64,000 nucleotides of DNA from Chryseolinea lacunae (lineage in GTDB: Bacteria; Bacteroidota; Bacteroidia; Cytophagales; Cyclobacteriaceae). Numbering within the stretch: the first letter of the stretch is position 1; every line of letters begins with the position of its first letter. Below the pieces are notes generated by a model, which was given only the letters and a program-made list of their open reading frames with translations, ran no database searches and was not told where the DNA came from. The stretch is taken from contig NZ_JAERRB010000003.1 of NCBI RefSeq assembly GCF_016735595.1, positions 749,645-813,644 of the forward strand, given 5' to 3'. Of the stretch, positions 51,892 to 60,695 are shown piece after piece. The position numbers and the translations under genes are program-made.

Positions 51892-54687
51892 ATGCTGAAG
51901 AAACTTTTACTGCTGTTGTTTGTATGTGCTGGTACCACGGCGGTGGCGCAAAAGCTAACCATTCAGGGTCAGCTGGTAGACAGCGCACACGTTGCGTTGC
52001 CCGCGGCCACGCTCATGGTGTTGAGTCCGAAAGATTCTTCCTTGGTGAACTTCGGCACCACACAAACGGATGGTTCGTTTCAAATCAAAAACCTGAATGC
52101 GGAACCCTACCTTTTCAAAGTTACATTTGTGGGCTATGCACCGCTCACAAAACGTATCGATCCTCAGCCGGGCCAGGCCGTAGTGGACCTGGGTGTGCTC
52201 AGCATGCAACCCAAATCAAGCTTGTTGGCCGAAGTGACGGTGGAAGCCGACCGCGCGCCCGTCACATTAAAGAAAGACACCATCGAGTTCAACGCCGAGT
52301 CGTTCAAGACCGTGAAGCAAAACGCTGTGGTGGAAGACCTGCTCAAAAAACTTCCCGGTGTTGAAGTGGATGCCGACGGCACCATTCGCGCCCAGGGCGA
52401 ACAAGTGCAACGCGTGATGGTGGATGGCAAACCTTTTTTTGGCACCGACCCCAAACTGGCCACCCGAAACCTGCCCGCCGACGCCATCAAGAAAGTGCAG
52501 GTGTTCGACAAGAAGTCAGACCAGGCCGCCTTCTCGGGCATCGACGACGGGCAACGCGAAAAAACCATCAACCTTGAATTGAAAGAAGAAAAACGCAAAG
52601 GCTTTTTTGGCAACGCCACGGCCGGATTCGGCAGCAACAATCGTTATGCTGCGCGCGCCAGCCTGAACCGCTTCACCAAAGGCGAGCAGATTTCGTTTCT
52701 CGGCATGGCCAACAACGTGAACGACCAGGGTTTCTCCATCGACGATTACATGACCTTCACTGGGGGCAGCCAGCAGATGGCACGCGGCGGCGGACCCGTG
52801 CGCATCCAGGTGAACAGCAACAACCAAAGCGGCGTGCCGCTCAGCTTTGGCGGACGCAACACCGGCATCATGAGCAACTATGGCGGCGGTCTCAACTATA
52901 ACAAAACATTCAACACCAAAACAGAACTCAACAGCAGCTACTTCTTCAATGCTCTCGATCACAACCTCGATCAGTATACCGACCGCATCAACTATTTCCC
53001 CACCGGCAACCTCACCTTCAATCAAACCAGTCGGCAACACAACACCAACCAGAACCACAGGCTCAACACGGTGCTCGATCACAAAATCGATTCGCTCAAT
53101 TCCCTGCGCTGGACCACCTCGCTCGCCTACAACCAAACCGACACAAAAGAAAACAGCAGCAGCAAAAACCTGGATGCCGACGGCACCACCGCCAACGAAG
53201 GCGTGCGCCAAACGGCCTCGTTTGGCAACACCACCACACTCAACTCCACACTGTTGTGGCGCCATAAATTCGCAAAGAAGGGCAGAACCCTGTCGACCAA
53301 CCTAACCCTGGGTGTGACCGACACCGACCGCGACGGCCAGCAGGATGCCACCACAACATTCTATGGCGAAAACACAGGCACAAATCACATCCTGCAAACC
53401 AACCGGCAAGACACACGCAACAATTCATACGGTGTCAACTTTTCCTACACCGAACCCCTTGGCCATCGTTTGTACCTGGAAGCAAACTATGCCTTCCGCA
53501 GCAACCTGAACGACGTGAACCGCCTTGTCTATGATCTCAACAACGGCGAAGCTACCCTCAACACGGCACTGAGCAATCAATACACCAGCGACTATCAATA
53601 CCACCGCGGTGGACTGAACTTCAGAATGAACCGGTCGAAATATAATCTCACCGTAGGCTCGACATTGCAGCAGACCTATCTCGACGGTGACCTGAAGCTT
53701 ACCAACACCAAAATCGAAAAGTCGTATCAGAACATACTGCCCGTGGCCCGCTTCAACTACGACTTCACTACCAGCAAACACCTGCGGCTTGACTATGAAG
53801 CATCGGTGCAGGAACCATCGCTGCAACAACTGCAACCCGTGGTCGATAACAGCGACCCGCTGAACATGAGCACGGGCAACCCAGATCTGAGCCCGGCCTA
53901 TGCACACGACTGGCGTTTCAACTTCACCACCTTCAACCCGGCAAACTTCTCCAGCTTCTTTGTGTTTGTCGATGCCACGCTCACGCGCAACGCCATCACC
54001 ACCTCGCAGACCATCACCGATCAGCAGGTGCGCATCTCGAAACCCGTCAACGTAGATCGTAACATGCGCGTCACCGGCAATGCCACCTACAGTTTTCCGT
54101 TCACAAAACTGAACAGCCGCTTCGGCCTCACCGCCACGGCCACCCGCCAGAACGGTGTCAACGTCTTGAATGACACCGAAAGCAACATCGCCCAAAACAC
54201 GGTGGGCGGAACGTTTCGCTACAACTTCCGCTACAAAGAAATTTTTGACCTCGACCTCAGCGCCAACCTTAGCCGCCAGTCAACCGACTATGAGTTTAAC
54301 ACCCAGGCCGACCAGCTCTTCTTCAACAAGACCTATAGCGCCGAATCAAACCTCAGCTTTCTCAAACACTACTCGTTCAACACGTCGTTCGACTATCTGG
54401 TCTACCAAAGCATCACCACCGACTATGAGCAGTCCATCCCCTTGTTCAACCTGTCGGTGTCGCGCTTCATCCTGAAAAACAAAAGCGGCGAGTTGAAATT
54501 TGCCGTCAACAATTTGCTCGACAAAAACCTGGGTGTGTCGCAGCAGGCCGACGTCAACTACTTTCAGCGCCAAACCACCAATTCGCTGGGGCGCTACTTT
54601 CTGGTGAGTTTCACCTATGCCCTCAACAAACATCTCAATCCCATGGGCGCGCGGCCACGGGGCGGCATGATTCGCATTCAACGCTAG
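51892..54687 (+). CDS. TonB-type outer-membrane beta-barrel protein
   Basis: 931 residues. A signal peptide is followed by a carboxypeptidase-regulatory-like domain (~25-105), then a plug-like region with VEDLLKKLPGVEVDADGTIRAQGEQVQRVMVDGK (~150-180), and a long barrel with many alternating aromatic strands ending RPRGGMIRIQR. It is the expected partner of the GLPGLI gene 42 bases upstream and was probably controlled with it by the divergent kinase. Confidence 0.88.
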   Translation: MLKKLLLLLFVCAGTTAVAQKLTIQGQLVDSAHVALPAATLMVLSPKDSSLVNFGTTQTDGSFQIKNLNAEPYLFKVTFVGYAPLTKRIDPQPGQAVVDLGVLSMQPKSSLLAEVTVEADRAPVTLKKDTIEFNAESFKTVKQNAVVEDLLKKLPGVEVDADGTIRAQGEQVQRVMVDGKPFFGTDPKLATRNLPADAIKKVQVFDKKSDQAAFSGIDDGQREKTINLELKEEKRKGFFGNATAGFGSNNRYAARASLNRFTKGEQISFLGMANNVNDQGFSIDDYMTFTGGSQQMARGGGPVRIQVNSNNQSGVPLSFGGRNTGIMSNYGGGLNYNKTFNTKTELNSSYFFNALDHNLDQYTDRINYFPTGNLTFNQTSRQHNTNQNHRLNTVLDHKIDSLNSLRWTTSLAYNQTDTKENSSSKNLDADGTTANEGVRQTASFGNTTTLNSTLLWRHKFAKKGRTLSTNLTLGVTDTDRDGQQDATTTFYGENTGTNHILQTNRQDTRNNSYGVNFSYTEPLGHRLYLEANYAFRSNLNDVNRLVYDLNNGEATLNTALSNQYTSDYQYHRGGLNFRMNRSKYNLTVGSTLQQTYLDGDLKLTNTKIEKSYQNILPVARFNYDFTTSKHLRLDYEASVQEPSLQQLQPVVDNSDPLNMSTGNPDLSPAYAHDWRFNFTTFNPANFSSFFVFVDATLTRNAITTSQTITDQQVRISKPVNVDRNMRVTGNATYSFPFTKLNSRFGLTATATRQNGVNVLNDTESNIAQNTVGGTFRYNFRYKEIFDLDLSANLSRQSTDYEFNTQADQLFFNKTYSAESNLSFLKHYSFNTSFDYLVYQSITTDYEQSIPLFNLSVSRFILKNKSGELKFAVNNLLDKNLGVSQQADVNYFQRQTTNSLGRYFLVSFTYALNKHLNPMGARPRGGMIRIQR

Positions 54688-54732
54688 GAGCCGCCTTGCA
54701 CCGAAAGCCTGACGTGTGTTTTTGAAAAACAC

Positions 54733-54763
54733 TTGTCAGGTGTAGCCGTCGCTCCTATCTTTG
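54733..54763 (+). promoter_or_regulatory. Bacteroidota promoter: TTG and TATCTTTG, spacing 20
   Basis: TTG at 54733-54735 and TATCTTTG at 54756-54763 match both -33 and -7 consensus elements. The same 20-base spacing is found at the rRNA-type promoter at 63755. The expected start of transcription is at about 54768, the ATG itself, implying a leaderless message. Confidence 0.65.
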
Positions 54764-54767
54764 TTCT

Positions 54768-55679
54768 ATGCGTCTACGATTTCCTTTTCTTATCCTGTTC
54801 GCCTTCTTCAGCATGGCAGCGTCCACTCAGTATATTCCCCGATTCGACGTGCAAGGTCATCGCGGAGCCCGTGGCCTGCGTCCTGAAAATTCTATCCCCG
54901 CTTTCATCGCCGCCCTCGACACGGGCGTCACCACGCTGGAGATGGATGTGGTCATCACCAAAGACAAACAAGTGGTGGTGTCGCACGAACCGTGGATGTC
55001 GGCCGGCATTTGCTACGATTCCACCGGCAACGAGTTCTCCGATAAGGCTGAAAAAAAGTATAACATCTACCAGATGACCTACGACGAAGTGAAACGCTTC
55101 GACTGTGGCTCAAAAGGCAACGAGAAGTTTCCGCAGCAGCTCAAGATGAAAATCTCCAAACCCCTGCTCAGCGATGTGCTGGTGGCCGTGGAAACGCAAA
55201 TCAAAAACTACGGGTCCTACGAAGTGGACTATAACATCGAGATCAAAAGCTCGCCCGAAGACGAAAAAAAATACCAACCCTCCATCGAGGAGTTCTCAGA
55301 CCTTGTCTACACACTTGTTGACGAATACATACCCCTCGACCGCCTCGTCATTCAATCGTTCGACTTCCGCGTGTTGCAGTACTGGCATAAAAAATATCCC
55401 GCCATCCGGTTGGCCGCACTGGTCGAGAACACCAAATCGATCGATGCCAACCTCGCCGCGCTGGGTTTCAAACCGTCCATCTATAGTCCTTACTACAAGC
55501 TCATCAACAAAGAAAAAGTCCATCACCTGCACCAGGAAAAAATTCGCGTCATCCCCTGGACGGTCAACGAAGTGTCAGACATGCTCTCCCTCAAAGGCAT
55601 GGGCGTCGACGGCATCATCACCGACTATCCCGACCGCGCACGCAAGTATAAGATGACGCTGAACATCGCACGGAAATAA
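54768..55679 (+). CDS. Glycerophosphodiester phosphodiesterase
   Basis: 303 residues with a signal peptide. Motifs of the GDPD family: GHRGARGLRPENSIPAF, TLEMDVVITKDKQVVVSHEP and a C-terminal INKEKVHHLHQ..VIPWTVNE..GVDGIITDYPD. It cleaves glycerophosphodiesters to glycerol-3-phosphate and an alcohol in the periplasm, and could feed the ethanolamine genes of this genome. It stands alone. Confidence 0.92.
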   Translation: MRLRFPFLILFAFFSMAASTQYIPRFDVQGHRGARGLRPENSIPAFIAALDTGVTTLEMDVVITKDKQVVVSHEPWMSAGICYDSTGNEFSDKAEKKYNIYQMTYDEVKRFDCGSKGNEKFPQQLKMKISKPLLSDVLVAVETQIKNYGSYEVDYNIEIKSSPEDEKKYQPSIEEFSDLVYTLVDEYIPLDRLVIQSFDFRVLQYWHKKYPAIRLAALVENTKSIDANLAALGFKPSIYSPYYKLINKEKVHHLHQEKIRVIPWTVNEVSDMLSLKGMGVDGIITDYPDRARKYKMTLNIARK

Positions 55680-55692
55680 CGTCATCGTCCCA

Positions 55693-55723
55693 CAAAAAAG
55701 GGCCACCCTTTTCAGGATGGCCC
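55693..55723 (-). terminator. Terminator of the GAF-PAS gene
   Basis: GGGCCA (55700-55705) pairs with TGGCCC (55718-55723) with an inner CC/GG pair. On the minus strand it is followed by six T. Confidence 0.8.
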
Positions 55724-55749
55724 GGATATGTCAAAGACACGTGGCTGCG

Positions 55750-57534
55750 TTATTGGTAGGAAATAATCGGCGCATTAAAATCCTTTTCGTCGATCATCAG
55801 CTCCTGTTGTTTTTTCAGCTGTGTAATGTCCGTGGCCAGTTTCAGAATGCGCACCGGTTTCCCTTGCTGATCGCGAATGATGGAATAACTTCCTTTGATA
55901 AAAACCCTGGCCCCCGACTTGGTCACGCGGCTATACTCACCCGGACGCGGCACACCACGACGAAGATCTTCCCAGAACTCAGCATAGTCCGCCGACGAAG
56001 CGGTTTTCGGATCCACAAAAATACGGTGGTGTTTGCCGGTGATTTCATTCAGCGAATAACCCATCAGTCCCAAAAAGTGACGATTGGCTTGCAGAATGGT
56101 ACCGTCCAGATCGAACTCGATCGACGAGATGCCGCTTTCTTCAATGGCGTTGATACGGTTTTCGGTTTCGGTGGCCTTGCGGCTCATTTCTTCCTGTGTG
56201 GCCGAAAGCTCTTCCATATTCTGACGCATCTCTTCTTCCTGCGCACGCAACTCTTCGGCCTTCTGCTGCGACTCGGTTAACAACCGCTTGATGCGATCCG
56301 TGGTGCGCGACGAGATAATGGCCGACGCAATGTTCTCAGCAGCCTTGTGAATGAATTGTTTTTCGTGGGGCAACAAGGGCCTGAACGACGCCAGCTCAAT
56401 CACACCCACCACGGCATCCTGTGTTTTCACAGGCACCAGCAGAATACAACCTGGCGTGGCTTCGCCCAACCCGGAGGTGATGCGCGTATAGTTTTCGGGC
56501 ACCTTGGTCAGGTAGATCTCATCACGTTCCAGATAACACTGGCCAACCAAACCCTCGCCAAGACCTACACGCATCTGCAAATGTTTTTTTCGGTCATAAG
56601 CATAACATGCTGACAGGGTCAGATAGGCTTCGCCGTTTTCGTCTTCCTCTTGCAGGAAGAGCGCGCCCTGGTTAAGCTGTGTGTACTTCACCAGACCACT
56701 GATGAACTCGTGCGACAGCTTCTCAAAATCATTACCGTGATGACGGATAATGTCACTCACCTTTGTGATGCCCACCGTAATAAATTTGTCTTCCTGCTCG
56801 CGTGCATTGGCTATGCGCAGGTTTTCCTGCATCAGGATGAGCGATTTGCCCAGCGCATCGGTGTTGTCGAGCGCGCCATACTCCACGTTCAGGTTGCCTT
56901 TGCTCATGCTGTCGGCAAACGCGATGTTGCTCTTCACATTGGCGAGCTGTTTAGCCAGGATAATATTTTTGAAAGCATCGCGTCGCGTGGTGCGTTCCAG
57001 GTCATAGGCCCAGTAGCCGCAGATCGACATAATCACAGCCGCCAGCAGCGCGTGAAAGAGAAACGCCTGCAGGTCCATATAGTCAAGCTGGGTGAAATAA
57101 ATTTCTTTCATGCCGTTGTATTGCAGCCAGGCAAACAACGTGTGATGCACCACGGTGAGGAGCAGCAACGGAATCACCAAACGCCAGTTGCGAAACGTGA
57201 TGAGCAATGCTGAGCCCACAAAAAAGAAGAAGTGCATCTCGAACATGCCATGCATCTGATAGATGAACTGCGCCGAAAAAACGGCCAGCACAGCGCTCAT
57301 CACATACTGATACAAACTAGTTTCGGGCAGCAACGACCGCGTCACAAAATACACGGCCACGCACAAACCGCCAATGCCGAGCGCAAGTACAAGTGTTCCA
57401 TAGAACGTAGACAGAAAAAGACCAAAACCAAAGTAAGCAAGGATCGCAAAACTCATGATGCGGTCCGATTTTTCATTAACCTCCCGGAAGGCTTCCTTCT
57501 CTTCGGCCCGGGTCAAAACAATTTCATTTGCCAT
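55750..57534 (-). CDS. Membrane GAF-PAS sensory protein without kinase
   Basis: 594 residues. The N-terminal membrane part (~25-190) has about six helices with MHGMFEMHFFFFVGSALL and WRLVIPLLLLTVVHHTLF, a module also seen in chemoreceptor-like proteins. It is followed by a linker, a GAF domain (~260-410), a coiled coil (~412-465) and one PAS domain (~470-585). No kinase, GGDEF or methyl-accepting domain follows. It probably passes a signal to a separate partner. Confidence 0.8.
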   Translation of the reverse strand: MANEIVLTRAEEKEAFREVNEKSDRIMSFAILAYFGFGLFLSTFYGTLVLALGIGGLCVAVYFVTRSLLPETSLYQYVMSAVLAVFSAQFIYQMHGMFEMHFFFFVGSALLITFRNWRLVIPLLLLTVVHHTLFAWLQYNGMKEIYFTQLDYMDLQAFLFHALLAAVIMSICGYWAYDLERTTRRDAFKNIILAKQLANVKSNIAFADSMSKGNLNVEYGALDNTDALGKSLILMQENLRIANAREQEDKFITVGITKVSDIIRHHGNDFEKLSHEFISGLVKYTQLNQGALFLQEEDENGEAYLTLSACYAYDRKKHLQMRVGLGEGLVGQCYLERDEIYLTKVPENYTRITSGLGEATPGCILLVPVKTQDAVVGVIELASFRPLLPHEKQFIHKAAENIASAIISSRTTDRIKRLLTESQQKAEELRAQEEEMRQNMEELSATQEEMSRKATETENRINAIEESGISSIEFDLDGTILQANRHFLGLMGYSLNEITGKHHRIFVDPKTASSADYAEFWEDLRRGVPRPGEYSRVTKSGARVFIKGSYSIIRDQQGKPVRILKLATDITQLKKQQELMIDEKDFNAPIISYQ

Positions 57535-57582
57535 AGGTGTGTGTGCGGGTTATCGCGTTTTATTTTTCTTTATTCGTAAACA

Positions 57583-58209
57583 TTAGAAAAAAATGGGATC
57601 AGCGTCGGCCGCATTCAACTCGCAGCCATACGATTGAGTCGCCGCCAAACCAAACATCGGCGGTGGTGCATGCTGCAAAAGCGCTAGCAACGACAGCTCT
57701 GCAAAATTGGTAGCGCGCGATGTGCAGTAGCGCGCACGATTATAGTTGCCCCGATAAAAAAGTGTGCCCTCACCACTCACAATAGCTGCTTGCGGCGTGG
57801 AATACACCCCGCATGCTTTTGCCACCGCGCCATCATGATCTGTCACAAACGTGAGTGAAGCACCCAACGCTTTTCGCGCATCGTCAATCATCGAAGCATT
57901 TGCCACCACAATCACAAAGTGAACGCTGTCGCCATGGTCTTGCATCAGCGATTGAATGTGACGCGCATTGAAACGCGAACACGGGCAATCGGGATTATAG
58001 AAGTGAATGAAATAGGCATGACCTTTTTGAAACGACATCGGCAACGTCACAGCATCGCCGGGTTGCACGGCGGCATAGGCCGCCGGCACAGGTGTGGGCA
58101 GCGTGTATTTCAATTCCTGTTGCCAGAAAATCAAAACAATCACAACAGCAAAGACCGTCAGCACCAGTGCTGCAAGCCATCGTTTCGCTACGTCGGACAA
58201 AGATGTCAT
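57583..58209 (-). CDS. Thioredoxin-fold membrane-anchored protein (DUF6436-like)
   Basis: 208 residues with one N-terminal membrane helix (AALVLTVFAVVIVLIFW) and a thioredoxin-like domain outside it. The active-site region is NPDCPCSRFNARH, a C-x-C arrangement in place of the usual CxxC, and FVTDHDGAVAKACGVYSTPQAAIV has the cis-Pro loop. A C-terminal Cys pair region (RYCTS, YGCELN) is also present. Similar to DUF6436 proteins of unknown redox role. Confidence 0.65.
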   Translation of the reverse strand: MTSLSDVAKRWLAALVLTVFAVVIVLIFWQQELKYTLPTPVPAAYAAVQPGDAVTLPMSFQKGHAYFIHFYNPDCPCSRFNARHIQSLMQDHGDSVHFVIVVANASMIDDARKALGASLTFVTDHDGAVAKACGVYSTPQAAIVSGEGTLFYRGNYNRARYCTSRATNFAELSLLALLQHAPPPMFGLAATQSYGCELNAADADPIFF

Positions 58210-58664
58210 AGGGTTTTTAGAGACGGTTACAGATATCCAAAAACCTAACCAGTGCCAGGCAGAGCCCCTGCAATCGCGAAGGAGGGGTTCCAGCGTCTAC
58301 GTTTGGGAGGGAATTTTTTAGATTGGGATGGACGAACAGTTCTGGCATTTACCGTAGGATAAAGAGTTCAGGTATCTACGATGTCACACGCCGCAAGAGA
58401 TCTCGCAGCACAGCAAATCGTTGTTAAAAAAAAATCAAAAACAGCCATTTACGCGAACAACAACGTTTGCAAACACAACTTCCCCGCCCGGACAAACTCA
58501 TCCCGAGCGATTAACCAAAAAAATTAATACAGCAGATAACATAGAAGGCAACGTGGGGCTACACATTACCAAGCCCTTTAACAGGGTTAAGTCGAAATGG
58601 TTTTAGATTTTTTTAAGCGCGCAAAAAATTATTTACCGATACAGTCTATGATTTTGGGCGGCCT
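58210..58664. other. Intergenic, nothing recognised
   Basis: AT-rich stretch with short poly-A tracts. Candidate reading frames have untypical composition. No RNA gene or promoter was identified. Confidence 0.5.
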
Positions 58665-58775
58665 CCCCGTTCCGCCCGGCTGGGCGGAACGGGGCCGGGC
58701 TGTCCGCTGCAAGTCCTCGCCCCACTGCCCAACCAACCCTGCTGTGGGCTTTCCGCTACCATCCCTGGCCGGGAG
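58665..58775. repeat. GC-rich palindromic repeat element
   Basis: A perfect 13-bp stem, CCCCGTTCCGCCC (58665-58677)/GGGCGGAACGGGG (58682-58694), with a 4-base loop. It is followed by two related segments, TGTCCGCTGCAAGTCC (58701) and TTTCCGCTACCATCCC (58750). Its GC content contrasts sharply with its AT-rich surroundings. It recalls the dispersed intergenic repeat of many Bacteroidota genomes with CCGCT..ATCCC halves. Copy number cannot be judged from this window. Confidence 0.6.
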
Positions 58776-58955
58776 AAAACGTCAACCACAGTCGTTTTTT
58801 TAGAAACATGACTTTCATTCAACAAATGAGTGAACCTTCACAAAACATAACACGACCATTCGAAGCCTTATCCCCACAACTTCAGGCTTGTCGCCATCCC
58901 AACTTCGCAACTCCTCAAATTCTTCTTATCATTGCATCCAAAATCCAAATCCCTC

Positions 58956-59951
58956 ATGAAAAAATATGATGTGTATGGCATCGGAAACGCCATCGTCGAT
59001 ATCGTCACCGAAGTAGAATTCGACTTCTTCGAAAAGAACAACATCGAAAAGGGCGTGATGACCCTCGTCGACGAAAAACGTCAGATCGAGTTGATGAAAG
59101 CCATCGACATGAACAAAAGCAAACTGTCGGGCGGCGGCTCGGCCGGCAACACCCTCGCAGCCATCAACCAGTTTGGCGGCCGCAGCTTCTATTCGTGCAT
59201 GGTGGCCAAAGACGACCTCGGCAAATTTTTCCTCGAAGACGCCGCACGCAACGGCATGGGCACAAGCCTCACCTTCGAAAACTGCCCCGTCGACTTTACC
59301 GGTCGTTGTCTCGTCATGACATCGCCCGATGCAAGCCGCACCATGAACACCTTCCTGGGTGTCAACTCCATCTTCGGCCCCCAACACCTCGACGAAGGCG
59401 CACTCAAAGATTCTTCCTATCTATATATGGAGGGCTACCTCGTGGCAAGCCCCAACGGCTTCGAAGCCATGCTGGCTGCAAAAAAAATTGCCGAAAAAAA
59501 TAAAGTCGACGTAGCACTCACCTTCTCCGATCCAAGCATGGTCAAATATTTCTCCGCCCAAATGGAGCAAATCGTAGGCGCCAGCGTAGACCTCCTGTTC
59601 TGCAACGACGAAGAAGCCATGATCTTCACCGGCACAAACTCTGTGAACGAAGCCCGCGAAAAACTGCGCGGCGTCGCCAAGCGTTTTGCCATCACCCTCG
59701 GCGCCAACGGCGCCCTCATCTTCGACGGCGACACCTATATTAATATAGAGCCCTACAAAGTGAAAGCCATCGACACCAACGGCGCCGGCGACATGTTTTC
59801 GGGAGCCTTCATGTATGCCATCACCCACGGCCACAGCTATGCCGACGCCGGCAAACTGGCGTCGCTCGCCTCGTCGCGTGTGGTGTCGCAGTTCGGCCCC
59901 CGGCTCCATACCGAGCAAGCCAAACAGGTTTTGGCCGACCTCACAGCATAA
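58956..59951 (+). CDS. Adenosine kinase (PfkB family)
   Basis: 331 residues. PfkB motifs: YDVYGIGNAIVDIV, SGGGSAGNTLAAINQFGG near the N-terminus, and IDTNGAGDMFSGAF with the catalytic Asp near the C-terminus. Phosphorylates adenosine to AMP. The ATG at 58956 is chosen; the preceding MHPKSKSL seems non-native. The next stretch to rpmH holds a hairpin. Confidence 0.88.
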   Translation: MKKYDVYGIGNAIVDIVTEVEFDFFEKNNIEKGVMTLVDEKRQIELMKAIDMNKSKLSGGGSAGNTLAAINQFGGRSFYSCMVAKDDLGKFFLEDAARNGMGTSLTFENCPVDFTGRCLVMTSPDASRTMNTFLGVNSIFGPQHLDEGALKDSSYLYMEGYLVASPNGFEAMLAAKKIAEKNKVDVALTFSDPSMVKYFSAQMEQIVGASVDLLFCNDEEAMIFTGTNSVNEAREKLRGVAKRFAITLGANGALIFDGDTYINIEPYKVKAIDTNGAGDMFSGAFMYAITHGHSYADAGKLASLASSRVVSQFGPRLHTEQAKQVLADLTA

Positions 59952-60007
59952 TTCGGCCAAAGGAGCAAATCCTTCGTAAGTCACTGATTTTCAATTCATA
60001 ACTTGAC

Positions 60008-60090
60008 AAGGGCTGCAGAAACTAGGGGAATCCTCAGCGATTACCTTGCAAAACCAGAAAATCCTGGTCATCTTTGCAGCCCTTTATTTT
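60008..60090 (+). terminator. Long-stem terminator or attenuator before rpmH
   Basis: AAGGGCTGCA (60008-60017) pairs perfectly with TGCAGCCCTT (60075-60084), followed by TATTTTTT. An inner hairpin ACCAG/CTGGT lies at about 60052-60067. It may end the kinase message or act in the rpmH leader. Confidence 0.55.
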
Positions 60091-60112
60091 TTAAGGGTTA
60101 ACACATAACGCG

Positions 60113-60274
60113 ATGAAACGTACATTTCAACCTTCCCGCACAAAAAGAAAAAACAAACACGGTTTCCGTGAGAGAATGTCCACGGCCAATGGTCGTCGGG
60201 TGTTGGCAAACCGCAGAAAGAACGGCCGCAAGAAGCTGACCGTTTCCAGCGAGAAGACTGTTAAGCATAAATAA
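60113..60274 (+). CDS. rpmH: 50S ribosomal protein L34
   Basis: 53 residues starting [18 protein letters not shown] and containing [21 protein letters not shown], the full L34 pattern. Very basic, as expected for a protein buried in 23S rRNA. It precedes rnpA by 49 bases, the classic rpmH-rnpA order. Confidence 0.97.
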   Translation: MKRTFQPSRTKRKNKHGFRERMSTANGRRVLANRRKNGRKKLTVSSEKTVKHK

Positions 60275-60323
60275 TTGCTTTTGAGCCTTCGTGTCCCCAC
60301 AGGAGATTGATTAATTTCAACTC

Positions 60324-60695
60324 ATGGGGAGATTTACATTCCGAAAGGAAGAACGACTTTCAAAAGAAAAGCACATACAGGAACTCTTCGACAAGGGTTC
60401 CTCTTTTTATTTGTTCCCCTTCAAGGTGTTCTTCATGCCCCATCCCGATCCGGCGGCACCCGTTCACCAAATTCTGATCTCGGTCTCCAAACGCAATTTC
60501 AAACGGGCCGTCGATCGCAACCTCATCAAGCGCCGCATGCGCGAAGCCTACCGCTTGAATAAGGAACGCTTTCCGGCACAGAACAAATTGGTCATTGCGT
60601 ATATTTATAGTGTGAAAGACATTTTGCCCTCGGTGCAAATTCACGAGAGACTAGTGAAAACCATTAAACGGTTCGAGTATGTGGAGAAGAATTAA
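60324..60695 (+). CDS. rnpA: Ribonuclease P protein component
   Basis: 123 residues. The RNR motif KRNFKRAVDRNLIKRRMREAYR binds the RNase P RNA that cuts the 5' leader of precursor tRNAs. FRKEERLSKEKHIQELFDKG is the typical start. It overlaps the protease gene by 17 bases. Confidence 0.95.
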   Translation: MGRFTFRKEERLSKEKHIQELFDKGSSFYLFPFKVFFMPHPDPAAPVHQILISVSKRNFKRAVDRNLIKRRMREAYRLNKERFPAQNKLVIAYIYSVKDILPSVQIHERLVKTIKRFEYVEKN

